NCBI RefSeq assembly: GCF_000420805.1
Contig: NZ_ATVQ01000003.1
Coordinates: forward strand, 62,001-126,000
DNA from: Yaniella halotolerans DSM 15476
Lineage (GTDB): Bacteria > Actinomycetota > Actinomycetes > Actinomycetales > Micrococcaceae
DNA length: 64,000 bases
Direction: 5' to 3'
The notes below the pieces were generated by a model that saw only the letters and a list, made by a program, of their open reading frames with translations, did not search any database and was not told where the DNA came from. Within the stretch, counting starts at the first letter, position 1; the number at the start of each line of letters is the position of its first letter. Made by a program: the position numbers and the translations under genes. Positions 42,680-50,472 of the stretch are shown in pieces.

Positions 42680-42721
42680 GAGTAACTCTCTGGAAAGCAC
42701 CCCGCTACAAGGAGTAACTCT
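42680..42721 (+). promoter_or_regulatory. Two GAGTAACTCT repeats, candidate operator
   Basis: GAGTAACTCT occurs at 42680-42689 and 42712-42721, 32 bp apart (about three helical turns). Each is a palindrome with one central base. The first overlaps a possible -10 (TAGAGT, 42678-42683) and the second overlaps the AAGGAG ribosome binding site of the FMN reductase gene. Confidence 0.5.
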
Positions 42722-42723
42722 TT

Positions 42724-43275
42724 ATGAAAATCGGTATTCTCAACGGTTCACTTCGTGCCGAACGCGCGACCGAACCCGTCGCAAAATTCGTACACGAAAT
42801 TGCTGCACAGCGCGACGGTTTCTTCGAATACGAATACGTTGACCTCGTTGATTACAACGTGCCGTTGCTGACCAGCCCGGTGCATCCGATGGTTGCCAAT
42901 AAGAGCCACAAGGATGCAAATGTCCAGCGCTGGTCGGATAAAATCGATAGCTTCGATGCCTTCGTTTTTGTTACTCCTGAATATAACCATGGCGTTCCCG
43001 GCGGCTTTAAGAACGCCGTGGATTCGCTTGGCCCAGAATGGGTTGGCAAGCCAGTGGCGTTTGTTGGACACGGTTCTGTTGGTGGCGTGCGTGCCATTGA
43101 ACAGTGGCGTCAGATTGTCGCAAACTTCTCGATGCCGGTGGTGAGGGCAGAGTTGAACTTCAACATGTTCTTCGACTGGCAGGACGGTGCGTTTTCACCG
43201 GCGGAACGTCATAGCGCTGAAGCAAACGGATTGTTTGATCAGTTGGAAGCGCTGACCACTACACACCGCAGCTAA
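42724..43275 (+). CDS. NADPH-dependent FMN reductase family protein
   Basis: A 183-residue flavodoxin-fold reductase. The FMN phosphate loop is GSLRAERATEPVAKFV, and the flavin face is VTPEYNHGVPGGFKNAVDSL. VAFVGHGSVGGVRAIEQWR follows, as in the NADPH-dependent FMN/quinone/azo reductases. AAGGAG lies 9 nt before the ATG. The palindromic repeats upstream suggest regulation, perhaps by a redox or xenobiotic sensor. Confidence 0.9.
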   Translation: MKIGILNGSLRAERATEPVAKFVHEIAAQRDGFFEYEYVDLVDYNVPLLTSPVHPMVANKSHKDANVQRWSDKIDSFDAFVFVTPEYNHGVPGGFKNAVDSLGPEWVGKPVAFVGHGSVGGVRAIEQWRQIVANFSMPVVRAELNFNMFFDWQDGAFSPAERHSAEANGLFDQLEALTTTHRS

Positions 43276-43290
43276 GGCCGCTGGAGATAG

Positions 43291-43326
43291 CCGCACCCGG
43301 TGTTCTGTGCGGAACCCCGGGTGCGG
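43291..43326. terminator. Terminator between convergent genes
   Basis: CCGCACCCGG (43291-43300) pairs with CCGGGTGCGG (43317-43326), and TTTC follows. It separates the FMN reductase and MgtC genes. Confidence 0.85.
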
Positions 43327-43334
43327 TTTCTGCG

Positions 43335-44051
43335 TTAATCGTGGTCTTGGTCCTCGGCCGTGACCTCAACGACACCGACGACTTCACTGAGATGGCGTAA
43401 GAGTGGCTCGGGTGGTTTTTGCTTTCCATGGTTAAACTCCATGATGGCATCCACGACATGTCCCTGCTCGGTGCGTTGGCGCCGGGTTTGGGACAGGGCC
43501 ACGTCATAACCTTTATTCGAAGCGACCTGCAGAATGTCGCGGAGGACACCGGCGCCGTCGGTGTACCGGACGGTGTAGACCTCGGTTCCGTGCTGGCGGG
43601 GCAAACGTTGGATCAGTGAGGTCAGGGCCGTCACCGCAAAGAGATATAGGACCACGGTGAGAGCTGCGATGATTGGCATGCCGGCGCCGCAGGCCATTCC
43701 CACCGCAGCGGTCACCCATACGGAAGCCGCGGTGGTCAGACCGGAAACAATATTGCGTCGAACGAAGATGACACCGGCACCCAGAAACCCGATGCCGGTG
43801 ACGATTTGTGCCGCAATACGCGAGGGGTCCAAGACGACGTCGTCACCTAAAACATGGGCAAACCCGTATGACGACACCAGCGTGAAGAGTGCCGACCCCA
43901 TCCCTACAAGAATATGGGTCCGGGCGCCGGCTGACTTCTGTCGGAGTTCACGTTCAAGACCGATGATCCCGGACAGCACGAATGAGCACACCAGCAGTAT
44001 CGACTCGGTGATCAGCGTTTCTGAGACCCATGCGAACTCCATACGCCCCAC
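43335..44051 (-). CDS. MgtC/SapB family membrane protein
   Basis: A 238-residue protein. Residues 1-150 are the MgtC membrane domain (GLERELRQKSAGARTHILVG, then RIAAQIVTGIGFLGAGVIFV). A C-terminal ACT-like cytoplasmic domain follows (GVLRDILQVASNKGYDVALS). MgtC proteins help cells cope with low Mg or other stress, often by modulating ATP synthase or phosphate uptake; the role here is not fixed. It lies 38 bp downstream of the MFS gene on the same strand. Confidence 0.9.
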   Translation of the reverse strand: MGRMEFAWVSETLITESILLVCSFVLSGIIGLERELRQKSAGARTHILVGMGSALFTLVSSYGFAHVLGDDVVLDPSRIAAQIVTGIGFLGAGVIFVRRNIVSGLTTAASVWVTAAVGMACGAGMPIIAALTVVLYLFAVTALTSLIQRLPRQHGTEVYTVRYTDGAGVLRDILQVASNKGYDVALSQTRRQRTEQGHVVDAIMEFNHGKQKPPEPLLRHLSEVVGVVEVTAEDQDHD

Positions 44052-44089
44052 GATACGTGGCCAGGGCGGGCAAGCCTAGGGCGGTTGAG

Positions 44090-45397
44090 TTATCCAGCGG
44101 CGGCCTTGTTGCGCTGCTGGTACCCAATGGCGACCACGATGAGCAAGATCGCTGCGAGGACGGCTCCCATGGCAAAGGCAATGAAGTTGGATCCGGTGCC
44201 GAAACCTAGGGCCAAGAGGAGACCGCCGACCTGTGGTGCAGCGACAGCGCCAAGACGGCCCACGCCCAGCGCCCAACCCAATGCTGTACCGCGTAGGTGG
44301 CTCGGGTAATGATTCGCCACGGCTGCAATGACGAGGCACTGGGTGCCGTGGGTGCCAACACCTGCTAGCACCAGCGCGACATACACAGCCCAGACCGGTG
44401 GGCTGGCCAGCAGGACAAGCAGTGCCACGCCGGCCAGGCCCGCGGCTGCTGCACCCGCGGGAACCGGGCCGAAGCGATCGCCTGCCCACGCAGTCACAAC
44501 TGAACCAACGACCGCTCCAATGTTGAGCGACAGGGCAAAGGTCAGGGCGGAACCAAGGTCGTATCCTGCACGCTCCATCAGGTTCGGCAACCAAGTGCCA
44601 AGCCCGTACCAAGCAAAAAGCGTGAAGAGTGTGATCAGGGCAAACAGCACAGAAATGCCCAAATATGGTGCGCGGAGCAAGGAAGAGAAACCGGCGCTGG
44701 AAGTATCAGCTTCGGACTTTTCAGCGGTCTGCTCGGTCGCGGGTTCCGCGGATGGCAGCGTCTCGGGCAGGTACTTGAAGCCCAGCGGAACGATGACCAC
44801 AAGTGCTACTGCTGCGACCAAGAACATGGATGGCCAGCCAAACGCTGGGATGAGTGGGATCCCCAGCAGGGCTGCCAGTGAGCCACCAATTGGCACACCG
44901 GACATCATGAGCGTGGCGATCGATGAGCGCCATTTCTGCGGCACCAGTTCTGACACCATGGCATTCGCCGATGGAACGAGTCCACCAAGACCAATACCTG
45001 CGACCAGGCGAAGTCCGCCAAACACCCAGGCATTTGGCGCAAAGGCGCACGCGATGGTCAACACGGAAAAGAGCACAGAGCAGGCCAAGATGGTACGTCG
45101 CCGCCCGAGCACATCGGCTATGCGTCCCGCCAAGAGAGCGCCAATCATCATGCCGATAAAAGCCATCGATCCAACGGTGCCCAGTGAGGCTTCGCTCAGC
45201 CCCCAACCGGGTTCGGCTAGCAGTGAGGACTGGACGGTGCCATACACAATCAGGTCGTAGCCATCGAACACCACCAGTAACCAGCAGACCAAGACGGCTA
45301 TCCATGCTTGGCGGCGGGAAATTGGTGATGCTGTATTCGCAGCAGGGGAATCAGGAGTCTGGCCTGTGGCAGTCCTCGAGCGTGTGGCAGTAGTCAT
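44090..45397 (-). CDS. MFS transporter, aromatic acid:H+ symporter (AAHS) type
   Basis: A 435-residue, 12-helix MFS protein. The AAHS start is VVFDGYDLIVYGTVQSSLLA, the loop 2-3 motif GRIADVLGRRRTIL, and the central loop is long and acidic. Family members import benzoate, hydroxybenzoates and other small carboxylates. It is divergent from the IclR gene, which suggests an organic-acid inducer and substrate (inferred). The ATG at 45397 lies 6 nt from CACAAT (45404-45409), with TTGCAC 18 bp further (45428-45433). Confidence 0.9.
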   Translation of the reverse strand: MTTATRSRTATGQTPDSPAANTASPISRRQAWIAVLVCWLLVVFDGYDLIVYGTVQSSLLAEPGWGLSEASLGTVGSMAFIGMMIGALLAGRIADVLGRRRTILACSVLFSVLTIACAFAPNAWVFGGLRLVAGIGLGGLVPSANAMVSELVPQKWRSSIATLMMSGVPIGGSLAALLGIPLIPAFGWPSMFLVAAVALVVIVPLGFKYLPETLPSAEPATEQTAEKSEADTSSAGFSSLLRAPYLGISVLFALITLFTLFAWYGLGTWLPNLMERAGYDLGSALTFALSLNIGAVVGSVVTAWAGDRFGPVPAGAAAAGLAGVALLVLLASPPVWAVYVALVLAGVGTHGTQCLVIAAVANHYPSHLRGTALGWALGVGRLGAVAAPQVGGLLLALGFGTGSNFIAFAMGAVLAAILLIVVAIGYQQRNKAAAG

Positions 45398-45400
45398 AGA

Positions 45401-45430
45401 CACATTGTGACTGCGGGTACAGTCAATGTG
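45401..45430. promoter_or_regulatory. Candidate IclR operator between the MFS and IclR genes
   Basis: CACATTG...CAATGTG forms an imperfect inverted repeat; the left arm reads CACATTGTGACTG and the right arm, reversed, CACATTGACTG. It covers the MFS -10 hexamer and lies 16 nt before the IclR start, so one dimer could control both genes. Confidence 0.55.
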
Positions 45431-45445
45431 CAAAACTATTCTGGT

Positions 45446-46282
45446 ATGCAGAAACCACAGTTTTTTCGTGATCCACCCCGATATCCGGTGGAGTCAGTTG
45501 ACCACGCATTGGCGCTGATGGAGATGGTCCGAGATTTTGGCCGTGTCCGAGTCAGCGTGGCTGCTGAGCTGCTTGGGATTTCGGTTTCTACGGCACACCG
45601 TTTGATGGCGATGTTGGTGTATCGCGGTTATGCCGAGCAGGATGCATCGCGCCGGTACGTTCCAGGTCCTGCCATGGGGCTCACACCAGCTGGGTTGTCG
45701 TGGAGTGCAGAACTGCGACATCGAGCCCGGACCCATATGGAGCAGCTGACACAGCAGGTTGGTGAGACTTCGAACCTGGTGATATTGGCTGGTGACGCCG
45801 TGCGGTTTCTTGCCTCGGTTGAGCATAAGCATGCCTCGCAGCTCGACGTTGCTGCAGACGCAATGCCGGGTCAGCTCGATATTGTGGGGGATCGTAGGGG
45901 AGTGGTGCTACCAGCTGATAAAGCTTCCGGTGGTAAGGCGGTGCTTGCGCAGTTGAGTAAAGAGCAAGTGCAGTCGATCTTTCGGCGTGCTGCAGAACTC
46001 CGAGGCGCCCCCGTTGACACGTCGAGATTAGACAGTCTCATTAACGAGTTGGCGATCATACGAGCAAGAGGGTTTGCCATTAACTTCGAGGCCACAGAAG
46101 TCGGAGTCAGCGCCGTTGCGGTTGCCATACACGATGGTCAAGGTGCACCAATCGCGGGCTTGAGCGTTTCGATTCCACAGGATCGCTTTAGCACCGTCAT
46201 CGATGCTGGTTTGATCAAACAGCTCACCAATACCAAAGCCCAGCTTGAAACATCCTTGGATGATTTTGTGGTTGTTGAGTAA
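45446..46282 (+). CDS. IclR family transcriptional regulator
   Basis: A 278-residue protein. The winged HTH occupies residues about 18-80 (VDHALALMEMVRDFGRVRVS, then LLGISVSTAHRLMAMLVYRG). The IclR effector domain follows, with GETSNLVILAGDAVRFLASV and ASGGKAVLAQLSKEQV. IclR proteins typically control uptake and breakdown of small organic acids. It faces the MFS gene across the candidate operator. The ATG at 45446 is preferred over the GTG/ATG at 45407, which would cover the operator. Confidence 0.92.
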   Translation: MQKPQFFRDPPRYPVESVDHALALMEMVRDFGRVRVSVAAELLGISVSTAHRLMAMLVYRGYAEQDASRRYVPGPAMGLTPAGLSWSAELRHRARTHMEQLTQQVGETSNLVILAGDAVRFLASVEHKHASQLDVAADAMPGQLDIVGDRRGVVLPADKASGGKAVLAQLSKEQVQSIFRRAAELRGAPVDTSRLDSLINELAIIRARGFAINFEATEVGVSAVAVAIHDGQGAPIAGLSVSIPQDRFSTVIDAGLIKQLTNTKAQLETSLDDFVVVE

Positions 46283-46432
46283 TGTGGTTTCTACTGTGCA
46301 GAATCCAGTTTGGTTCCGGTGCATATGGGCTTTGCTGTGTCGATTTGTCTGAATTTTTGTCGCGATGCCGAACGCGGACTATATACCTACCGGTAGAGTG
46401 TGGACACGAGATGTTCGCGGACTGGGGGCCTT

Positions 46433-47428
46433 ATGAGATCTGTCGCTTCGCAAGACATTTGGAATCTGGTATATCGAACGGCCAGACGAGCTGGTTTTGT
46501 GTCGGCCGTAGCAGAAATTTTTGCTGATTCGACCACGGACGCAGAACTGCGGGGGAAGTCATCAGTAGGATTGGACCACCTGTTCTACTACTTTCAAGCC
46601 GCAGCCAAACATCTGATCAATGTGGCACCTTCGATAAGCCAAGCATCAGTGACACCATCGATGATCACTGTGGATGCTGATCACGGTCCGATGCAATTCG
46701 CGTACCGACAAGCCGAAGCAGCGTTGCTCGAGGCTGCCCAGACAAGCGGGATTGCTGTATTGCTGATAAAAAATGCTTTTGCTGGCGGAGAGCTTGGGTA
46801 TTATGCACGCCGTCTAGCCCAAAGGGACATACTGTCGATTTCGATGGCTAATAGCCCAGCTGTCATGAGTGTCGGCGGGAGCTATGACCGTCTGGTGGGG
46901 ACGAATCCGTTGAGCTACGGCGTACCGCTGGCTGACGACCGGGCGATCGTTATTGATCAAGCCTCATCATCAACGGCCCGAGTAAATTTTCAAAAATATG
47001 CAAACCAAGGCCAGCCGATTCACGAGGACTGGGCCCTAGACAAGCATGGCCAACCGACAACCCAGGCTGCTGAGGCATTGGCTGGGACACTGTTGCCCTT
47101 CGGCGGGTATAAAGGTGGCAATATAACGTTGTTGGTTGAATTTATTGCGATGCTTGGCGGCGGAGATTCGTCCTATGAAGCGGCCCCGTATATTGACGGG
47201 ACGCGCCAACAGGGGATCGGCGCAAGCATCATTGCTATTGATACTGGGAAAATGCCCGGGTATACCGCACGCATCGATGAGTTGTTGCACAGTTTCACCC
47301 GTGATCATGGTAGTAAGATTCGGGTGACAAAGCTGACTGACGTGCCGCAGTCAGTGGAAGTATCGAGACGTCTGTGGACGCAGCTTGAGCACTACGCCGA
47401 AAATGGTTCACTCGATCAGACTGAGTGA
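46433..47428 (+). CDS. Ldh-family (malate/L-lactate/sulfolactate dehydrogenase-like) protein with altered active site
   Basis: A 331-residue protein with the Ldh2 fold: GTNPL at about 156-160, FGGYKGGN at 223-230, and SMANSPAVMSVGG at 137-149. Canonical members have SHG near the N terminus and NHFG before GYY. Here these read SSVG (Val45) and NAFAGGELGYY (Ala117 at the His position), so both usual histidines appear replaced. The Asp at the start of IDQASSSTAR is kept. The family oxidises malate, lactate, sulfolactate or ureidoglycolate, or reduces cyclic imines; this member may do something else. GGGGGCC lies before the ATG at 46433. Its 3' end overlaps the convergent MetE-like gene by 13 bp. 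Confidence 0.82.
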   Translation: MRSVASQDIWNLVYRTARRAGFVSAVAEIFADSTTDAELRGKSSVGLDHLFYYFQAAAKHLINVAPSISQASVTPSMITVDADHGPMQFAYRQAEAALLEAAQTSGIAVLLIKNAFAGGELGYYARRLAQRDILSISMANSPAVMSVGGSYDRLVGTNPLSYGVPLADDRAIVIDQASSSTARVNFQKYANQGQPIHEDWALDKHGQPTTQAAEALAGTLLPFGGYKGGNITLLVEFIAMLGGGDSSYEAAPYIDGTRQQGIGASIIAIDTGKMPGYTARIDELLHSFTRDHGSKIRVTKLTDVPQSVEVSRRLWTQLEHYAENGSLDQTE

Positions 47429-49026
47429 CCATAAGTTACTCGTAATTGGTCACGCGCTTGGGTCAGGAGACCGAGGTCTCGCTCTGCTGCCCCGGCAGAC
47501 TGGATCGGATTATCGGCAAATGTGGCAAAGCCACAGTCGGTATTGAGTAGTACTCGGTCATATCCGAAAAACTCGATGGCTTTTTCAGCTCGAGCCATGA
47601 CATCGTCGACGGTATCGTTGGCCGAGTCTTTCTGATTGAGCACACCAACGCCAACCCGTTGATCGTCACGGATCCCAGCGAGTGCCTCCAATTCAGCAGC
47701 TCGCGGGGTACATAGTTCCAGAATGAGGGTACCAACATTAATCGATCTGAATAATGGCACCAGCGGTGCGTATCCGCCGGACAGCGCCGAGGACTCGTCG
47801 GTGGTCCAGTTCCCACGACAGACGTGTAGGGCGAGACGGTCTGCGGGGAAGCCTTCGGTGACCTGTTCTAAGAGATATTGTGCGAAGGCTAGCTCTTCGT
47901 CTTGGGCTCCTCGTTCGCCCAATGCACCGCACATGAACGTGCGGCCACCCTGGCCTTGTTCCCCGTAAAGCACCTCGGTGAGGACGGGTTCATCAAATTG
48001 CACAATGCTTGTGCCTTGAGCAAGGAGGTGTGCAACTTCTTCGCGCAGAATCCGAACGATGTCGGTGGCAAGGGCCTCCCGGTCATCGTAGGCGCGGTCT
48101 GAAATGCATTCCATCCACATGGTTCGTGTCAGCAGGTACGGGCCGGGCAGGCTCAATTTGACCGGTTGTCGCGCCACTGACTGTGCGAACTCGACCTCGT
48201 GCACGGTGAGGGGGTTGTCTCGTCCCAGGGGACCAAAGACGGCAGGGTGACGGACTTCGCCGGCCGGTACATCAAGAGCCTGCAGTTCTTGATTGAACTG
48301 TTCAGGATCATCAACGTAAGGCAAAAGATCAGTGACTGGAATGAGCTGGCAGTTTTGCAGAATGCCACCGACGAATGAGGAGTAGTTGTCGCGGCGCTGT
48401 TCACCGTCGGTGACGACATCGATTCCGGCGCGTTCTTGTGCAGCGAGCGCCAGTTGTACGGCATCGTCAGCGTCGGCTTCGAAATCTTCGGCGCTCAGGC
48501 GGCCTTCGAGGTGCTGATGCAGTGAAGACAGCAACCACCGTGGACGGGGCCAACTGCCCAGGCTCAGGACGGAGAGGGGGAGTATCGGGGCGGCGCCAGC
48601 TGGTTCGGGCAGACTGTTGGGAATGAACGGTTCGACCACCTCTTGGGTGATCGCCATTTGCGGTTTCTTGCGCTTCTTCTTGAGTTTTAGCGGCTGAAGC
48701 GCGATATCAGGATCCACATTCGTGGTGCTGACAGCTTGGACCGGCTCGACAACATCTGCTGGTGGTGTGAACGGTCCCTTGCTGACCAAGAAGCGCCATA
48801 CACCAGGTTCGGTATGCACATTGATGAGTTCGTTTTTGGTCAGGTTGCACCAGGAAGGTAAGTCAACTTCCACCGTGGAATCCCGGGAGATAATTTCTAA
48901 GAGTTCCCCGGGAGTCAATGGATCAATGTGTTTACGGATCAAAAGGAGCAGCCCGTTGCCACAATCTAAGTCTCCACCATCAAAACTGTCGTGTGGGGGA
49001 TAGGGGTGCACGGTGGTTTCAGTCAT
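47416..49026 (-). CDS. TusA-like domain fused to MetE-type (cobalamin-independent methionine synthase) zinc domain
   Basis: A 536-residue fusion. Residues about 12-85 are a TusA/SirA-like domain (FDGGDLDCGNGLLLLIRK) with Cys22 at the sulfur-carrier position, but CGNG instead of CPxP. A linker (86-150) has a Lys-rich patch at 113-121. Residues 150-536 are a MetE C-terminal-like barrel. Its zinc ligands are His401-x-Cys403 (LALHVCRGN), Glu437 and Cys498 (LNTDCGFAT), and DGEQRRDNY is kept. The MetE core transfers alkyl groups to a zinc-bound thiol; epoxyalkane:coenzyme M transferase is a known relative. Tethering a TusA domain suggests the acceptor or donor thiol is carried on a protein. AAGGAGC precedes the ATG. 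The 5' neighbours are DsrE- and TusA-like genes. Confidence 0.85.
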   Translation of the reverse strand: MTETTVHPYPPHDSFDGGDLDCGNGLLLLIRKHIDPLTPGELLEIISRDSTVEVDLPSWCNLTKNELINVHTEPGVWRFLVSKGPFTPPADVVEPVQAVSTTNVDPDIALQPLKLKKKRKKPQMAITQEVVEPFIPNSLPEPAGAAPILPLSVLSLGSWPRPRWLLSSLHQHLEGRLSAEDFEADADDAVQLALAAQERAGIDVVTDGEQRRDNYSSFVGGILQNCQLIPVTDLLPYVDDPEQFNQELQALDVPAGEVRHPAVFGPLGRDNPLTVHEVEFAQSVARQPVKLSLPGPYLLTRTMWMECISDRAYDDREALATDIVRILREEVAHLLAQGTSIVQFDEPVLTEVLYGEQGQGGRTFMCGALGERGAQDEELAFAQYLLEQVTEGFPADRLALHVCRGNWTTDESSALSGGYAPLVPLFRSINVGTLILELCTPRAAELEALAGIRDDQRVGVGVLNQKDSANDTVDDVMARAEKAIEFFGYDRVLLNTDCGFATFADNPIQSAGAAERDLGLLTQARDQLRVTYGHSV

Positions 49027-49051
49027 GGCTGCTCCTTTCGAATCCGGAGGT

Positions 49052-49420
49052 TTAGTAGGTGACGCTCGGGGTGCCGTCGGCCAAGAACTCAACGAGCTTT
49101 GCGCCGCCCACAACGGTTGCGCCCGGGATCAAGTTTTCGGGCTCAATGCCGCGTTTCTTCACACACGGGGCACATACGTAGACCTGGCCACCGGCTTCAA
49201 CAAAGTTTGAGATCAATTCTCCAAGCGGGGCGAAGCCCTCTTCGTGAATGTCATCCGCATAGCCCTGCTCGGCTAGGCGCACACCTTCGGTGGATAGGAA
49301 CACCATGGTGTCCTGATCTGAGCCGACTGCAGCGTTTGCTACTACGAAACCCACTGTGGCTTTATCGGTATCGTTTTTGGCGTTCGTGATCGAGACACAG
49401 AATTTTCCAGTTGCCGACAT
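49052..49420 (-). CDS. DsrE family sulfur-carrier protein
   Basis: A 122-residue DsrE/DsrF-like protein. KFCVSITNAKNDTDKATVGF starts the fold, and QVYVCAPCVKKRG holds Cys83 and Cys86 at the site where TusD/DsrE proteins carry a persulfide. Related proteins relay sulfur between TusA and downstream acceptors. It is the middle gene of the operon: 6 nt after the stand-alone TusA gene and 25 nt before the TusA-MetE fusion. Confidence 0.88.
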   Translation of the reverse strand: MSATGKFCVSITNAKNDTDKATVGFVVANAAVGSDQDTMVFLSTEGVRLAEQGYADDIHEEGFAPLGELISNFVEAGGQVYVCAPCVKKRGIEPENLIPGATVVGGAKLVEFLADGTPSVTY

Positions 49421-49426
49421 ATGGTC

Positions 49427-49654
49427 TTACTCCTTGGCTTGGATGAAATACTCGGGGTGATCTTGGTATAACAGCGGATTGCTGGTCAGTCGACACCATG
49501 CTGGAATGTCCTCGGGTGCACCGGCATCGGTGGCGGTCAGTTGAATAACCTCACCGGGTGCAAGTTCATCGCGCAGTTTCAATTTGAGTTTGACGACGAG
49601 TTCACCACAGCCCATATCTCCGGCATTCCAGGCAATATCAGGTTGCGGTTTCAC
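49427..49654 (-). CDS. Stand-alone TusA-like sulfurtransferase
   Basis: A 75-residue TusA-like protein: IAWNAGDMGCGELVVKLKLK, with Cys16 in a CGEL motif instead of CPxP, and DIPAWCRLTSNPLL near the end. It resembles the TusA-like domain of the fusion gene, so the two could have the same origin. TusA proteins carry sulfur as a persulfide. The GTG at 49654 is chosen because AAAGGAG lies 9 nt upstream; the frame extends further without homology. It is the first gene of the operon, in a 226-bp gap divergent from the antiporter operon. Confidence 0.82.
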   Translation of the reverse strand: MKPQPDIAWNAGDMGCGELVVKLKLKLRDELAPGEVIQLTATDAGAPEDIPAWCRLTSNPLLYQDHPEYFIQAKE

Positions 49655-49880
49655 GCTGTGTGGCTCCTTTATGGTGATGTGCAGACTGATGCTCCACGCC
49701 GAATCTACGATACTGCAGCAGCAAGTGTGCCCCAAGCTTTCAATGACTCACCTGCAGGTAAAGTCCTCAAGCGCAGCGTGAACATCGGTGCGGATCAACT
49801 GTCAGAGGTAGACGCCTACAAACCATTCCGGACAAGATGAAGTAGATCGCCGTTCGCCGCTGCCGCTGGGAGGATGAAAC

Positions 49881-50174
49881 ATGCTGGACATCGTGATGAT
49901 CAGCATCGTCATCCTGTTGCTGTTTAACCTGGTGATGGCACTGATTGTCGTCGGACGCCGCACCAACGGTAACGGTTGGCTGCTCGGGCTGTTACTCACC
50001 GGCACTACCGGAGCTGCGTTGGCTGCGGTTATGGCAGCCTTGTTTGCCGAAGAACTTTCACGGTTTACCGATTTGAGCCTCGTCCTCATGGGGCTGGCCG
50101 CCCTGCCGGTGGTCATGCGGGTCATGCTGATCCGCCGGGCCGATGCTGCACCAAGGGGTGCCTGTGATGAGTGA
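49881..50174 (+). CDS. mrpF: Mrp cation/proton antiporter subunit F
   Basis: A 97-residue protein with three membrane helices, matching the MrpF/MnhF family in size and in the LVMALIVVGRRTNGNGWLLG region. It is the first gene of the antiporter operon. GGGAGGATG lies just upstream. Its end overlaps the subunit G gene by 8 nt. Confidence 0.82.
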   Translation: MLDIVMISIVILLLFNLVMALIVVGRRTNGNGWLLGLLLTGTTGAALAAVMAALFAEELSRFTDLSLVLMGLAALPVVMRVMLIRRADAAPRGACDE

Positions 50175-50472
50175 TCTTGTGGTTGCAGTGTTATTGCTGG
50201 CGGGAGGATTCTTCTTCACCGCCGGAACCGTGGGGATCATTCGATTTCCCGATCTTCGCAGTCAGCTACACGCACTGACAAAGGCAGACAACTTAGGTCT
50301 CGGTCTCATGTTTGCCGGTGTTGCGGTCCATTTGGGCAGCTGGTCCACGGCGTTGATTCTCTTACTCATCTGGTTGCTAGCGCTGATCGCTGCTTCCGTT
50401 TCTGCGCGAGTGCTGGCCGGAACTGAACCCGCCTCTGCTGATCAAACGGGGGAGGACTCATGGCGCAGGTGA
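50167..50472 (+). CDS. mrpG: Mrp antiporter subunit G
   Basis: A 101-residue MnhG/MrpG protein with three helices. GFFFTAGTVGIIRFPDLRSQ followed by LHALTKADNLG is the family signature. The ATG at 50167 overlaps the end of subunit F. The stop overlaps the next gene's start region by 13 nt (50460-50472). Confidence 0.92.
   Translation: MSDLVVAVLLLAGGFFFTAGTVGIIRFPDLRSQLHALTKADNLGLGLMFAGVAVHLGSWSTALILLLIWLLALIAASVSARVLAGTEPASADQTGEDSWRR

Noticed and set aside
49541-49840. Plus-strand open frame of 99 codons before the antiporter operon
   Set aside because: Antisense to the TusA gene for half its length, with no homology; the gap from 49655 to 49880 appears to hold only promoters.
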